Below the pieces are notes generated by a model, which saw only the letters and a program-made list of their open reading frames with translations, ran no database searches and was not told the origin of the DNA. From NCBI GenBank assembly GCA_938015435.1, contig CALLPN010000003.1, positions 124,001-188,000 of the forward strand: a stretch of DNA of 64,000 nucleotides. The letters are read 5' to 3'. The translations under genes and the position numbers were made by a program. Each line of letters starts with the position of its first letter. Position 1 is the stretch's first letter. The stretch is from an uncultured Saprospiraceae bacterium. Lineage in GTDB: Bacteria > Bacteroidota > Bacteroidia > Chitinophagales > Saprospiraceae. Positions 1 to 8,707 of this stretch are shown here, one piece after another.

Positions 1-1
1 A

Positions 2-33
2 AAATCTCTCAATCTCTTTATAACTGTTGAGAG
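2..33 (-). terminator. possible terminator of the exoA-glycosyltransferase operon
   Basis: A perfect 7-bp inverted repeat (CTCTCAA at 6-12, TTGAGAG at 27-33) with a 14-nt loop is followed, read leftward, by ATTTT. It lies about 100 nt past the end of the leftward glycosyltransferase gene. The stem is short and the T-run brief, so this is tentative. Nothing else is recognisable in the first 135 bases. Confidence 0.3.
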
Positions 34-135
34 GTGTTGCTTTCAAAAATTCATATAATGATTGATGTAATTAAAGCGTTACTTATAGCGACTCAAGGGA
101 TTGATAGTTCCACGTGGATGTAATCGAATATAAAT

Positions 136-1527
136 TTACTTTCGAGACACTTCATATACATTCAAACAAGAATTTGATCCTGGACATAATTCTTTAACGT
201 TAGTAACTGTATATTTTTCTTTCAGTTTATTGAGCATTACAATGAACTGAGAGTTTCGATTACTCTGTGCAACCGTAGCTCCAGAAGATATAATGGCTAC
301 TTGAAATTTTCCGAACTTTTCAAAAGCTTGTTCGACATGATATTCATCATTAACAAGATTTATGTCACTCCATTTTTTATCGGTGGCATATGAATAGATA
401 TATCTAAATATTGGTGTTCTGTTATCCATATCTATGAACGTTAATCGATCTTCACTTATTGATTTTATAGCTCTGGAAAATTGACCATATTCCGATTGTT
501 TGATAGAGGCTTTATAGTGGATAGTGAAATTAGTCAATGCAATCATGATAATTACTAAAACACTGATATATGATCCCCTTATCCATTTTTTTTCTTTGAG
601 GTAATAACCAATAGCTACTACAAATATTGGAAGAGCAGGAATCCAAAATCGACCATTAAGTAATATACCATTAGTATAACCGCTATATACATGAGCTACA
701 TATCCGTAGACTAGATGTAAACACAGAAAAGAAATTAGCCCTAACGCAAAAGGCTTTAAATGTACACGTGGAACTTTGGTAAACCACAATGGACTTAGTG
801 GAAGTAGAATCAATAAGACTATCAAATATATTACCAAAGTATCTGGCAAAAATTCTATACCAAAAGGATAACCCTCTTTAAGTAATAGTGGTTTAGTGGT
901 GAGATAATAATAGCCAAAAAATCGAAATGACAAACCACTTAAAAACGCAAGGCTAGAATAAACATAGTTGCAACTTATAAAGAAAGCTAGAGGTGCAAGT
1001 AATAGAATGTTTGTTTCCCTAAAAGCCACACTTAGTCCAGTGATAAATGCTAACCATAGATAAGCGTTGGATCTTTTACTGTAGTATAAGCATACACCTA
1101 TTGCGACAAGCAGTAGACTTGGCATCTCGCTCATAGTAGTTCGAGCAATAAATATTAGAGGGAGAAATAAATAAAGTACGGAAAGTGAAATTATTGGTAG
1201 GTCTAATTTTTTCAGGCACCTATACATCATCAATATAGAAGTAAGAAGAAACAGTAATCCACCAAAATAAATTAGAGGGTTTCCTATTCTACGTAGAATA
1301 GAAAGTAAAAACGATGTGCCAGGAGGGTAGTGGCCCTCTATTAAAGTATAGGTAGTACCAGAGACAGCATCTATAATAGTGTTGTCTATATTACCGCCTA
1401 TCCAATTACTAACTTGAAAATAATAGCTGACTTCATCTGTAATCATTAATTGACTGGGTGGCCAGATGATGTTACAAATGAGTATTATAAAAACCGGTAT
1501 TATGAGATATGTATACTTTGTATTCAC
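136..1527 (-). CDS. GT-C-fold (ArnT/PMT-like) membrane glycosyltransferase
   Basis: Polytopic inner-membrane protein of about 463 residues with roughly ten hydrophobic segments. The first extracytoplasmic loop carries an acidic TDE motif followed about 35 residues later by a YPPG motif. This is the arrangement of GT-C enzymes (ArnT, PMT_2, RgtA-D), which move a sugar from a polyprenyl-phosphate donor on the periplasmic side. The C-terminal ~100 residues are soluble. It follows exoA directly: a GTG start at 1527 lies just after the exoA TAG with a GGAAG stretch 7 nt upstream, so I prefer it to a TTG at 1545 that would overlap exoA by 17 nt. Donor and acceptor cannot be read from the sequence. 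The class is fairly secure, the substrate unknown. Confidence 0.7.
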   Translation of the reverse strand: MNTKYTYLIIPVFIILICNIIWPPSQLMITDEVSYYFQVSNWIGGNIDNTIIDAVSGTTYTLIEGHYPPGTSFLLSILRRIGNPLIYFGGLLFLLTSILMMYRCLKKLDLPIISLSVLYLFLPLIFIARTTMSEMPSLLLVAIGVCLYYSKRSNAYLWLAFITGLSVAFRETNILLLAPLAFFISCNYVYSSLAFLSGLSFRFFGYYYLTTKPLLLKEGYPFGIEFLPDTLVIYLIVLLILLPLSPLWFTKVPRVHLKPFALGLISFLCLHLVYGYVAHVYSGYTNGILLNGRFWIPALPIFVVAIGYYLKEKKWIRGSYISVLVIIMIALTNFTIHYKASIKQSEYGQFSRAIKSISEDRLTFIDMDNRTPIFRYIYSYATDKKWSDINLVNDEYHVEQAFEKFGKFQVAIISSGATVAQSNRNSQFIVMLNKLKEKYTVTNVKELCPGSNSCLNVYEVSRK

Positions 1528-1528
1528 A

Positions 1529-2299
1529 CTATATCTTCCAGTCAAAATTAAGCTCTACTGCACAGTGATCGGAATGTTTTACTTCTCTGTAATGCGCACT
1601 TGATTTTAGGGTGGGTACAATACTATCAGTAACAGAAAGATAATCTATTCTCCATCCTTTATTATTTCCACGAGCACCAGCACGATAGCTCCACCAACTA
1701 TATTCTTGTTTTTCTGGGTATAAATGACGGAATGCGTCTGTAAAAGGTCCATCAAACCATTCTGCTAACCAAGCTTTTTCTTCCGGTTGACAACCTGATC
1801 TTTTGTCGTTTTTCTTAGGGTTGTGAATATCAATATCTTGATGTACCACATTATAATCACCAAGGATTATTGTATTGGGTCTTTCTTTGATCGTTTCAAG
1901 AAAGAATGGTTTTAGATCATGTAGAAATTCCATTTTGAATGCATGCCGCTCCTCACCCGCACTTCCACTAGGGAAATAACAGTTGATTATTGTCAAATCA
2001 CCGAAATCTGTACGTAGTATACGCCCCTCTCTATCATATATTTCTTGGCCACACCCTGCTACCACTTTTGTGGGCTCTACTTTAGAGAAAGTAGCAACTC
2101 CACTATATCCTTTCTTTTCTGCGCTATGCCAATGGTGTTTATACCCCAACTCTTGAAGTAAGGTCTCATCTATTTGTTCTTCTAGTGCTTTGGTCTCTTG
2201 GAAGCAAACGATATCATAATCTTGCTCTTTTATCCATTCAAATAAACCTTTTTTCATGGCCGCTCTTATTCCATTGACGTTGTAGCTTGCTATTTTCAT
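1529..2299 (-). CDS. xth: exodeoxyribonuclease III
   Basis: DNA-repair AP endonuclease and 3'-5' exonuclease of the exonuclease/endonuclease/phosphatase fold, 256 residues, the usual size. It begins with MKIASYNVNG, with N7 and the metal-binding glutamate E35 in FQETK. The catalytic GDYN motif follows near residue 150 and the C-terminal SDHCAV motif supplies the catalytic histidine. The frame stays open for 28 codons upstream, but that extension has no family resemblance, so the ATG at 2299 is chosen. It is the first gene of a leftward pair with the membrane glycosyltransferase and is divergent from the family 2 glycosyltransferase at 2419. A near-consensus -7 box (GATCTTTG, 2326-2333) lies 26 nt upstream. 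Confidence 0.93.
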   Translation of the reverse strand: MKIASYNVNGIRAAMKKGLFEWIKEQDYDIVCFQETKALEEQIDETLLQELGYKHHWHSAEKKGYSGVATFSKVEPTKVVAGCGQEIYDREGRILRTDFGDLTIINCYFPSGSAGEERHAFKMEFLHDLKPFFLETIKERPNTIILGDYNVVHQDIDIHNPKKNDKRSGCQPEEKAWLAEWFDGPFTDAFRHLYPEKQEYSWWSYRAGARGNNKGWRIDYLSVTDSIVPTLKSSAHYREVKHSDHCAVELNFDWKI

Positions 2300-2406
2300 T
2301 ATACTTTCGATTTGTCTAAGTCCAACAAAGATCGATAAAAATGCATCATTTGAATTGAATATTGAGCTATTATTGTAAATCAAGCACTAACATATTATAT
2401 ATTTAT

Positions 2407-2414
2407 TACATTTG
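2407..2414 (+). promoter_or_regulatory. -7 promoter box TACATTTG, nearly leaderless
   Basis: TACATTTG matches the Bacteroidota -7 consensus TAnnTTTG exactly and ends 4 nt before the ATG at 2419. Transcription would start at or beside the start codon. No good -33 TTG is visible at the usual distance. Confidence 0.5.
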
Positions 2415-2418
2415 TTGT

Positions 2419-3156
2419 ATGTATAAGGGAAAAAAAGTAGTGGCAGTTCTGCCAGCGTATAATGCGGCTCAGACACTCGAAAAAACATATAATGAGATAC
2501 CTAGAGATCTAGTAGATGAGGTTATTCTCTGTGATGACTGCAGTAAAGATGATACCGTTGCGGTAGCTAAGCGTCTAGGAATTGATCATATTATATCTCA
2601 TGAGGCCAATAAAGGCTATGGTGGAAACCAAAAATCACTTTACAATAAATCTCTAGAGTTAGATGCTGACATTATTATCATGTTGCATCCGGATTATCAG
2701 TATACGCCTAAGTTGATTCCAAGTATGGTTAATATAATAGGAGAAGATCTATATCCTGTGGTATTGGGCTCACGTATATTGGGTAAAGGTGCACTCAAGG
2801 GTGGAATGCCTATGTATAAGTATATAGCCAATAGATTTTTGACGGCCACACAGAATTTCTTATGTGATTATAAGCTTTCCGAATATCATACAGGTTATAG
2901 AGCATTTAGTGCTGATGTGCTACGAGGTATTAAGTTTAACAATAACGACGATGACTTTGTATTTGACAATGAGATGCTAAGTCAGATTATATACAATGGC
3001 TTTGATATCGGTGAAGTAACCTGTCCGACTAAGTATTTTGAAGAAGCTTCTTCCATAAACCTTAAGCGAAGTATCCAATACGGATTAGGTGTATTGAGAG
3101 TGTCATTAGTACATAGATTATGTAAGTGGGGAATAGGTAAATCAAAATTGTATTAA
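2419..3156 (+). CDS. family 2 glycosyltransferase (DPM/DPG synthase-like)
   Basis: Cytoplasmic or membrane-associated GT-A glycosyltransferase, 245 residues. It has the N-terminal nucleotide-binding strand VVAVLPAYNAAQTL, the CDDCSKDDT acidic motif, and an LHPDYQYTP motif in place of the usual DxD-Q. This places it near the dolichyl-phosphate mannose/glucose synthase branch of family 2, which makes polyprenyl-phosphate sugars. Such donors are what the GT-C enzyme across the divergent promoter would use, so a functional link is plausible but inferred. No C-terminal membrane domain is present. The ATG at 2419 is preferred to 2362 because conserved sequence starts only there and a -7 box sits just in front of it. 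Confidence 0.8.
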   Translation: MYKGKKVVAVLPAYNAAQTLEKTYNEIPRDLVDEVILCDDCSKDDTVAVAKRLGIDHIISHEANKGYGGNQKSLYNKSLELDADIIIMLHPDYQYTPKLIPSMVNIIGEDLYPVVLGSRILGKGALKGGMPMYKYIANRFLTATQNFLCDYKLSEYHTGYRAFSADVLRGIKFNNNDDDFVFDNEMLSQIIYNGFDIGEVTCPTKYFEEASSINLKRSIQYGLGVLRVSLVHRLCKWGIGKSKLY

Positions 3157-3211
3157 AGATACTTTAGTAGTACGATGCTAATCTATACATTGCAGTGCAA
3201 TCATATTACTT

Positions 3212-3802
3212 ATGACGACTCTAATCAAGCAAATACCTAACATTCTGACCACTGTACGTGTTCCGATGTCTATTGCTTGTGCCTATTTTACGTTTCAGTC
3301 AGACTATAAGAGTTTGATTATCGCGTTTGTGCTATTTTCTATAGCCACAGCTACCGATTATTTTGATGGATATCTTGCTCGACTATGGAAGATCGAATCT
3401 AACTTTGGTAAACTACTAGACCCAATAGCTGACAAAGTATTGATATTAGGAATATTAGCCGGCTTTTCATATACTGGTCTGATTCCTTGGTTTATTACGA
3501 TCATTATAGCGATCAGAGAAATATCTCTCACCGTTTTTCGACTTATCCTCGCTAATAGACCCAAAAAAGAAGTACTTCAAGCGATATCTTCAGGTAAACT
3601 TAAGACCGCATCACAAATGGGAGCTATAGGTAATTCCTATTTACTCCTCTTGTTTGAAGATCAGCTTTCCGCTTATATTAGTTATAATGTTATTCATTGG
3701 ATCATATTGGTAATGATTGGAGTCGCAGCTGTACTTACTATATACTCGGGTATTGAGTTTTATCGAGTTCATCAAAGGCAAGTAGATTCCATATTTGAAT
3801 AA
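3212..3802 (+). CDS. pgsA: CDP-diacylglycerol-glycerol-3-phosphate phosphatidyltransferase
   Basis: Integral membrane enzyme of phosphatidylglycerol synthesis, 196 residues. The CDP-alcohol phosphotransferase signature DG-x2-AR-x8-G-x3-D-x3-D is complete (D52, G53, A56, R57, G66, D70, D74). Four to five further hydrophobic segments follow. The N-terminal NILTTVRVP stretch is typical of PgsA and separates it from phosphatidylserine synthase. It lies 55 nt after the glycosyltransferase in the same direction and could share its transcript. PgsA is favoured over cardiolipin or other CDP-alcohol transferases by length and N-terminus. Confidence 0.88.
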   Translation: MTTLIKQIPNILTTVRVPMSIACAYFTFQSDYKSLIIAFVLFSIATATDYFDGYLARLWKIESNFGKLLDPIADKVLILGILAGFSYTGLIPWFITIIIAIREISLTVFRLILANRPKKEVLQAISSGKLKTASQMGAIGNSYLLLLFEDQLSAYISYNVIHWIILVMIGVAAVLTIYSGIEFYRVHQRQVDSIFE

Positions 3803-3872
3803 TATACTTTGGAGAAACAACTTGTAGTATCTATAGCTTACTTAGTAAGATCAAATCTTTAAACTAATCAGC

Positions 3873-3880
3873 TATCTTTG
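3873..3880 (+). promoter_or_regulatory. candidate -7 box TATCTTTG upstream of purD
   Basis: Exact match to TAnnTTTG in the 246-bp gap between pgsA and purD. It would give a leader of about 165 nt before purD. No -33 TTG is seen at the right distance. The leader contains no riboswitch that I can recognise. Confidence 0.4.
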
Positions 3881-4048
3881 CCCACTTATATATCACGTAC
3901 ATTATTAATAGTTATTAATTTTATACTTCGTAATTCGGTTTTAAACCTTTGGTATTATAGCTATCAATGTTTTTAAGACAGGATTACTATTTAAGATAAT
4001 TTCGAAACAATTAGTCTAGTTGGTTTTAAAAAATAACAGAAACAGCAT

Positions 4049-5317
4049 ATGAATATTCTTCTATTAGGTGGCGGTGGACGAGAGCACGCGATAGCAAGGT
4101 CGTTAGCGAAAAGCAAACGATTAAATCATTTATACATTGCTCCAGGTAATGCAGGGTCTTCTGATTATGGTACCAATGTTTCTTTAGATATTCTAAATTT
4201 TGACTTGATCAAATCTTGGTCTTTAGATCAAAAGATAGACATGATTATAGTGGGACCAGAAGCACCCTTAGTGGAAGGTATATATGACGCTATCAAGGGA
4301 GATGATAAGACTAATCACATTTCAGTGATAGGACCATCAGCTGATGGAGCGATGCTAGAAGGAAGTAAGGCTTTCGCCAAAAAATTTATGTCTGAGTTTG
4401 ATATTCCTACAGCAGCATATCTAGAAGTAACTAACGACAATCTGGTAGAAGGAATCAATTATTTGAAAAGCAACGTAGGTCCATATGTATTAAAAGCAGA
4501 TGGCCTAGCCGCCGGTAAAGGTGTACTCATTATAGAGGATACACAGGAGGCGATTCATTCACTTAAAGAAATGCTAGCAGGACAATTTGGAGAAGCATCC
4601 GCCACGGTTGTGATTGAACAATTTTTGGATGGAATAGAGTTTTCTGTTTTTGCACTTACTGATGGTAAGGACTATGTAGTATTACCAGTTGCGAAAGATT
4701 ATAAGAGAATAGGCGAAGGAGACACCGGTCTTAATACAGGAGGAATGGGTGCAGTATCTCCCCCTCCATTTGTGACTAAGGAACTAATGCAAAAAGTAGA
4801 AGATAGGATTGTAAAACCAACAATCGACGGTATCAATGCAAGAGGTTTTGATTATGTGGGTTTTGTTTTTATAGGATTAATTAGAGTAGGAGGTGAACCC
4901 TTTGTGATTGAATATAATTGTAGAATGGGTGATCCAGAAACAGAGGTCGTTTTTCCAAGGATACAATCAGATGTAATAGACTTAATGGAAGCCGCATCAC
5001 GTGGAACATTATTAGATTCAAAAATCGAAATTAATCCTCTTACAGCTGCAGCTGTAATGCTCGTAAGCGGTGGATATCCGGAAGCATACCAAAAAGGAAA
5101 AAAAATCACGAATGTTCCAACAACTTCTAACTCAATTATATTCCACGCAGGTACTAAGGTGGAAGAAGAACATCTAGTAACCAGTGGTGGTAGGGTGATT
5201 GCAATTACTTCGTTTGGTGAAGACCATAAAGCAGCATTAGTTAGTGCCAAGAGTATTGCTGAAGAGATTCAGTTCGAAGGAAAATACTATCGTAAAGATA
5301 TTGGTTTTGACCTATAG
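4049..5317 (+). CDS. purD: phosphoribosylamine-glycine ligase
   Basis: GAR synthetase of de novo purine synthesis: 5-phosphoribosylamine + glycine + ATP to glycinamide ribonucleotide. At 422 residues it is the usual length. The N-terminal domain begins MNILLLGGGGREHA and continues with VGPEAPLVEG; the ATP-grasp core has VLKADGLAAGKGV near residues 147-159. The metal-binding EYNCRMGDPETE motif and the C-terminal AAAVMLVSGGYP stretch are present. Its TAG stop is followed with no spacer by the ATG of murF-alr, which implies translational coupling. No other purine gene is nearby. Confidence 0.96.
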   Translation: MNILLLGGGGREHAIARSLAKSKRLNHLYIAPGNAGSSDYGTNVSLDILNFDLIKSWSLDQKIDMIIVGPEAPLVEGIYDAIKGDDKTNHISVIGPSADGAMLEGSKAFAKKFMSEFDIPTAAYLEVTNDNLVEGINYLKSNVGPYVLKADGLAAGKGVLIIEDTQEAIHSLKEMLAGQFGEASATVVIEQFLDGIEFSVFALTDGKDYVVLPVAKDYKRIGEGDTGLNTGGMGAVSPPPFVTKELMQKVEDRIVKPTIDGINARGFDYVGFVFIGLIRVGGEPFVIEYNCRMGDPETEVVFPRIQSDVIDLMEAASRGTLLDSKIEINPLTAAAVMLVSGGYPEAYQKGKKITNVPTTSNSIIFHAGTKVEEEHLVTSGGRVIAITSFGEDHKAALVSAKSIAEEIQFEGKYYRKDIGFDL

Positions 5318-7735
5318 ATGAATTATACATCAGGTGACATATCTAAAATACTCAATGCTACTTTGGTCGGCGCTACCGATTATGTGGTCTCTAATATAAG
5401 TATTGACAGTAGATCTATTTCTTCTGATATATCCAATACGATCTTCATAGCTATTGCCGGAAACATCGTCGATGGACACAACTATATACAGGACGCTTAT
5501 AACTTAGGTGTCAGAGTTTTTTTGATTGATAAAAAAGTAGAAGTACCAGCAGATGCCATTACGATTACTGTAGATAATACTTTAAACTCTTTACAGAAAT
5601 GGGCGGCCATACACAGAGCAAAATTTGATATTCCTATAATTGCGATTACAGGTAGTAATGGAAAGACCATTACCAAGGAATGGTTATCACAATTACTATC
5701 AAATCATTATAACGTAGTCAAATCACCAAAGTCTTATAATAGTCAAATCGGTGTTCCTTTGTCTGTATTACAAATGGATGGAAATCATGAAGTTGCCATA
5801 TTCGAAGTAGGAATATCTCAACCCAATGAGATGAAAAATCTGGAAGAAATAATTAAACCCACGATTTGTATTTTGACTAATATTGGTGATGCACATTCTT
5901 CGGGTTTTGAAGGTGAAGGATTATCTAACTTGGAGAAAAAATTAAAAGAAAAATCAATATTATTTGAGCATTGCAATGAGGTGATATATTATGATGGTGA
6001 TGGATCATTATCAAACGGAATAGACTTATTAAAATACTTTGGCGAGAATAAAAAATATATAAATTACAGTTATAAAGTACTACCAGATAAAACAATAAAA
6101 TTTAGTTTTTACGGTAAATCAATGGAATTGCAATTACCATTTTCTGACGAAGCTTCGATACAAAATATGCTCGCTTCTATTTCCGCGATGTGTTTACTTG
6201 GAGTTGATGTTTCAAATATTGAAAATGATCTTACGCATCTGGAAAGGGTACAGATGCGTATGGAAACTAAGGCTGGAAAATGGAACAGTACTTTGATTAA
6301 TGATGCTTACAATTCTGATCTCGAATCATTAAATAATGCTGTACAGTACCTCAAGCAAATAAAGGCAAAAAAACCATTGATTATATTATCAGATTTGGAG
6401 GATAATCAGGAAGTAGATATACTATATTCTAAGGTGGCGAAAATACTTAATGGTATCGATCATGTTCTGATTACCGTTGGAGAAACCTCTCAAATATTAG
6501 AGAGTTTAGTGACGGCTCATTCAGCTCATTATTCTCACACAGATAAAGTAGAAATTTCTAGATCTAACATCGAAGAACAAACTATTCTTTTTAAGGGAGC
6601 GAGAAAATTTAAATTTGAAAATCTTTATAAAAAACTTTCAGCCCAATCTCATTCTGCATATTTGGAAGTTGATCTTTCAGCGATGGAACATAACCTATCG
6701 GTGTACGCAAGTATGATACCAGCGAATACTAAAATAATGACGGTAGTGAAAGCTTCTGCTTATGGTAGTGGTGCCAAAGAACTGGCAAAACACTTGCAAC
6801 ATAGACAAGTGGCTTATATGGCAGTCGCTTATGTTGACGAAGGTATCCAACTTAGAGAATCTGGTATTCAAACTCCAATACTAGTACTTAACCCTGATCT
6901 TGACCAACTGGACGATATGGCGGACTATCGATTGGAGCCAGAAGTATATGATATCACACAGCTTAGACATCTTGTCGCTCATATGGATATATCATTACCG
7001 ATCCATCTTAAGTTAGACACTGGGATGCATAGATTGGGATTTAAGAATAATGACTTAAAGGATTTGTGCGACCTTCTCTCAAATAGTAAAATTAGGGTAG
7101 CTACAATTTTTTCTCATTTGGCGTCGAGTGACAATTCCAGCCATAATGAATATACTTATGTGCAGATGGCACAATTTAATCGGATGTATTCCCAACTCTC
7201 TTCTGTACTAGGTTATAGTCCGATCAGACATATGGCTAATACGGCTGCCATATCTAGATTTCCTGATGCTCATTATGATATGGTAAGATTAGGCCTAGGC
7301 TTATATGGCATAGATAGTCATCAAAATACTGCAAAGCAATTGGAACGTGTACATACATTGAAGGCAAAGATTATCCAGATAAAATCTCTGTCTAAAGGTG
7401 ATGCTGTTGGATATAATCGAACGCATGTTCTTCAAAGAGACAGTGTAGTAGCGATTGTCAATATTGGCTATGCTGACGGTCTAATGCGTGGTAGTGGTAA
7501 CAGTAAGCATAGGGTCTATTTGCATGACAAGTATGTACCCATTATAGGAAATGTATGCATGGACCTTACCATTATAGATATAACGGATGAAGGTACTGCT
7601 CAGATGGGAGATGACGTAGAGATTTTTGGAAAGAAAGTCGACTTAAGCTCTTTAGCTGAGATAAACAACACGATACCATACGAGCTATTAGCGGGTATAT
7701 CCACAAGGGTTAAAAAAGTGTATGTAAGAAGCTAA
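5318..7735 (+). CDS. murF-alr: bifunctional MurF ligase / alanine racemase
   Basis: Fusion of two peptidoglycan-precursor enzymes, 805 residues. Residues 1-440 are MurF-like (adds D-Ala-D-Ala to UDP-MurNAc-tripeptide): SIDSR near 28-32, ATP loop TGSNGKT at 111-117 and DAYNSD near 329-334. Residues about 445-805 are alanine racemase: PLP lysine K478 in VVKASAYGSG, the GYNRTH and NIGYADG motifs, and a VCMDL segment near the C-terminus. The first half makes the ligase product that contains D-alanine, the second supplies D-alanine. The fused architecture is characteristic of Bacteroidota. It starts immediately after the purD stop codon. Confidence 0.95.
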   Translation: MNYTSGDISKILNATLVGATDYVVSNISIDSRSISSDISNTIFIAIAGNIVDGHNYIQDAYNLGVRVFLIDKKVEVPADAITITVDNTLNSLQKWAAIHRAKFDIPIIAITGSNGKTITKEWLSQLLSNHYNVVKSPKSYNSQIGVPLSVLQMDGNHEVAIFEVGISQPNEMKNLEEIIKPTICILTNIGDAHSSGFEGEGLSNLEKKLKEKSILFEHCNEVIYYDGDGSLSNGIDLLKYFGENKKYINYSYKVLPDKTIKFSFYGKSMELQLPFSDEASIQNMLASISAMCLLGVDVSNIENDLTHLERVQMRMETKAGKWNSTLINDAYNSDLESLNNAVQYLKQIKAKKPLIILSDLEDNQEVDILYSKVAKILNGIDHVLITVGETSQILESLVTAHSAHYSHTDKVEISRSNIEEQTILFKGARKFKFENLYKKLSAQSHSAYLEVDLSAMEHNLSVYASMIPANTKIMTVVKASAYGSGAKELAKHLQHRQVAYMAVAYVDEGIQLRESGIQTPILVLNPDLDQLDDMADYRLEPEVYDITQLRHLVAHMDISLPIHLKLDTGMHRLGFKNNDLKDLCDLLSNSKIRVATIFSHLASSDNSSHNEYTYVQMAQFNRMYSQLSSVLGYSPIRHMANTAAISRFPDAHYDMVRLGLGLYGIDSHQNTAKQLERVHTLKAKIIQIKSLSKGDAVGYNRTHVLQRDSVVAIVNIGYADGLMRGSGNSKHRVYLHDKYVPIIGNVCMDLTIIDITDEGTAQMGDDVEIFGKKVDLSSLAEINNTIPYELLAGISTRVKKVYVRS

Positions 7736-7754
7736 TTATAAATTTCTAATACGC

Positions 7755-7762
7755 TACATTTG
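7755..7762 (+). promoter_or_regulatory. -7 promoter box TACATTTG, nearly leaderless
   Basis: Exact TAnnTTTG match ending 6 nt before the ATG at 7769. The upstream TTG that could open the frame at 7760 lies inside this box, so it cannot be the start codon if the promoter is real. Confidence 0.45.
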
Positions 7763-7768
7763 TTCACT

Positions 7769-8485
7769 ATGCCGATAATAAACTATATAAAGAAGCTGAT
7801 TAAGAAGATACCAATAGGTCTTTCTAAGAATCATCAGTATGATATAGATACTCGTAAAATCATTAACAAAACACTTCTTAATGATAGTAACGCTATTGAT
7901 ATTGGCTGTCATGAAGGAGAGATTCTTGATTACTTTCTTAAATATGCACCTTGTGGACAACACTATGCTTTTGAGCCATTACCACATCTTTATAAAAACC
8001 TCAAAAGTAAATATACAAAGCGTGCACGTGTATATCCACATGCTTTGTCCGATAAGGATGGTACCACTAGTTTCCAGTATGTAAAAACTAATCCAGCATA
8101 TAGTGGAATCAAAAGGCGTAGGTATGATAGACCATCGGAAGAAGTAATCGAGATCACGGTAGATCAGACAAGGTTAGATGAGATGATACCCGATGATATC
8201 CGTATTGATCTTATTAAAATAGATGTAGAAGGAGGTGAATATTTGGTTTTAAATGGATCTAAAAGAATTTTAAAAACAGATAAGCCATTACTTATATTCG
8301 AACATGGAAAGGGAGGTGCAGATCATTATGACGTAACTCCAGATATGATTTTTGACCTGTTGGATAATTATGATTATAATATTTATAATTTAAGTTCTTT
8401 CCTTAAAGATAAAAGGATATTAGATAGGATAGAGTTTATACGTCAGTATGAGAATGAGGAAAACTACTATTTTGTAGCTAACTAG
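7769..8485 (+). CDS. FkbM-family methyltransferase
   Basis: SAM-dependent methyltransferase of the FkbM (Methyltransf_21) family, 238 residues, predicted soluble. It shows the SAM-binding AIDIGCHEG motif, an FEPLPHLYKNL segment after the second strand and the family hallmark IDLIKIDVEGGEYLVL. FkbM-type enzymes often O-methylate sugars of surface polysaccharides or natural products. With three glycosyltransferase genes in the neighbourhood a glycan target is plausible, but this is inference. It stands alone between murF-alr and porZ. The start at 7769 is chosen over 7760 because of the overlapping -7 box. Confidence 0.8.
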   Translation: MPIINYIKKLIKKIPIGLSKNHQYDIDTRKIINKTLLNDSNAIDIGCHEGEILDYFLKYAPCGQHYAFEPLPHLYKNLKSKYTKRARVYPHALSDKDGTTSFQYVKTNPAYSGIKRRRYDRPSEEVIEITVDQTRLDEMIPDDIRIDLIKIDVEGGEYLVLNGSKRILKTDKPLLIFEHGKGGADHYDVTPDMIFDLLDNYDYNIYNLSSFLKDKRILDRIEFIRQYENEENYYFVAN

Positions 8486-8707
8486 ACATATGGTTTTGCT
8501 GTAAAAGCTCTACCATTATTTCTTTTATAATGCAGATTCATACTAGTTGGCGTTCACACTAATTAGCGATACTCTAAAAAGTAATCGGAATTAGATAGCC
8601 AAACTTACTTTCTTGTAGCCTACAAAACAATTTTATCTGGTCTATCGTACAATATTAGAGTAGATTCTTTCTTTTCTATTATAGACTTCAATCAAACTAA
8701 CTCTTAG

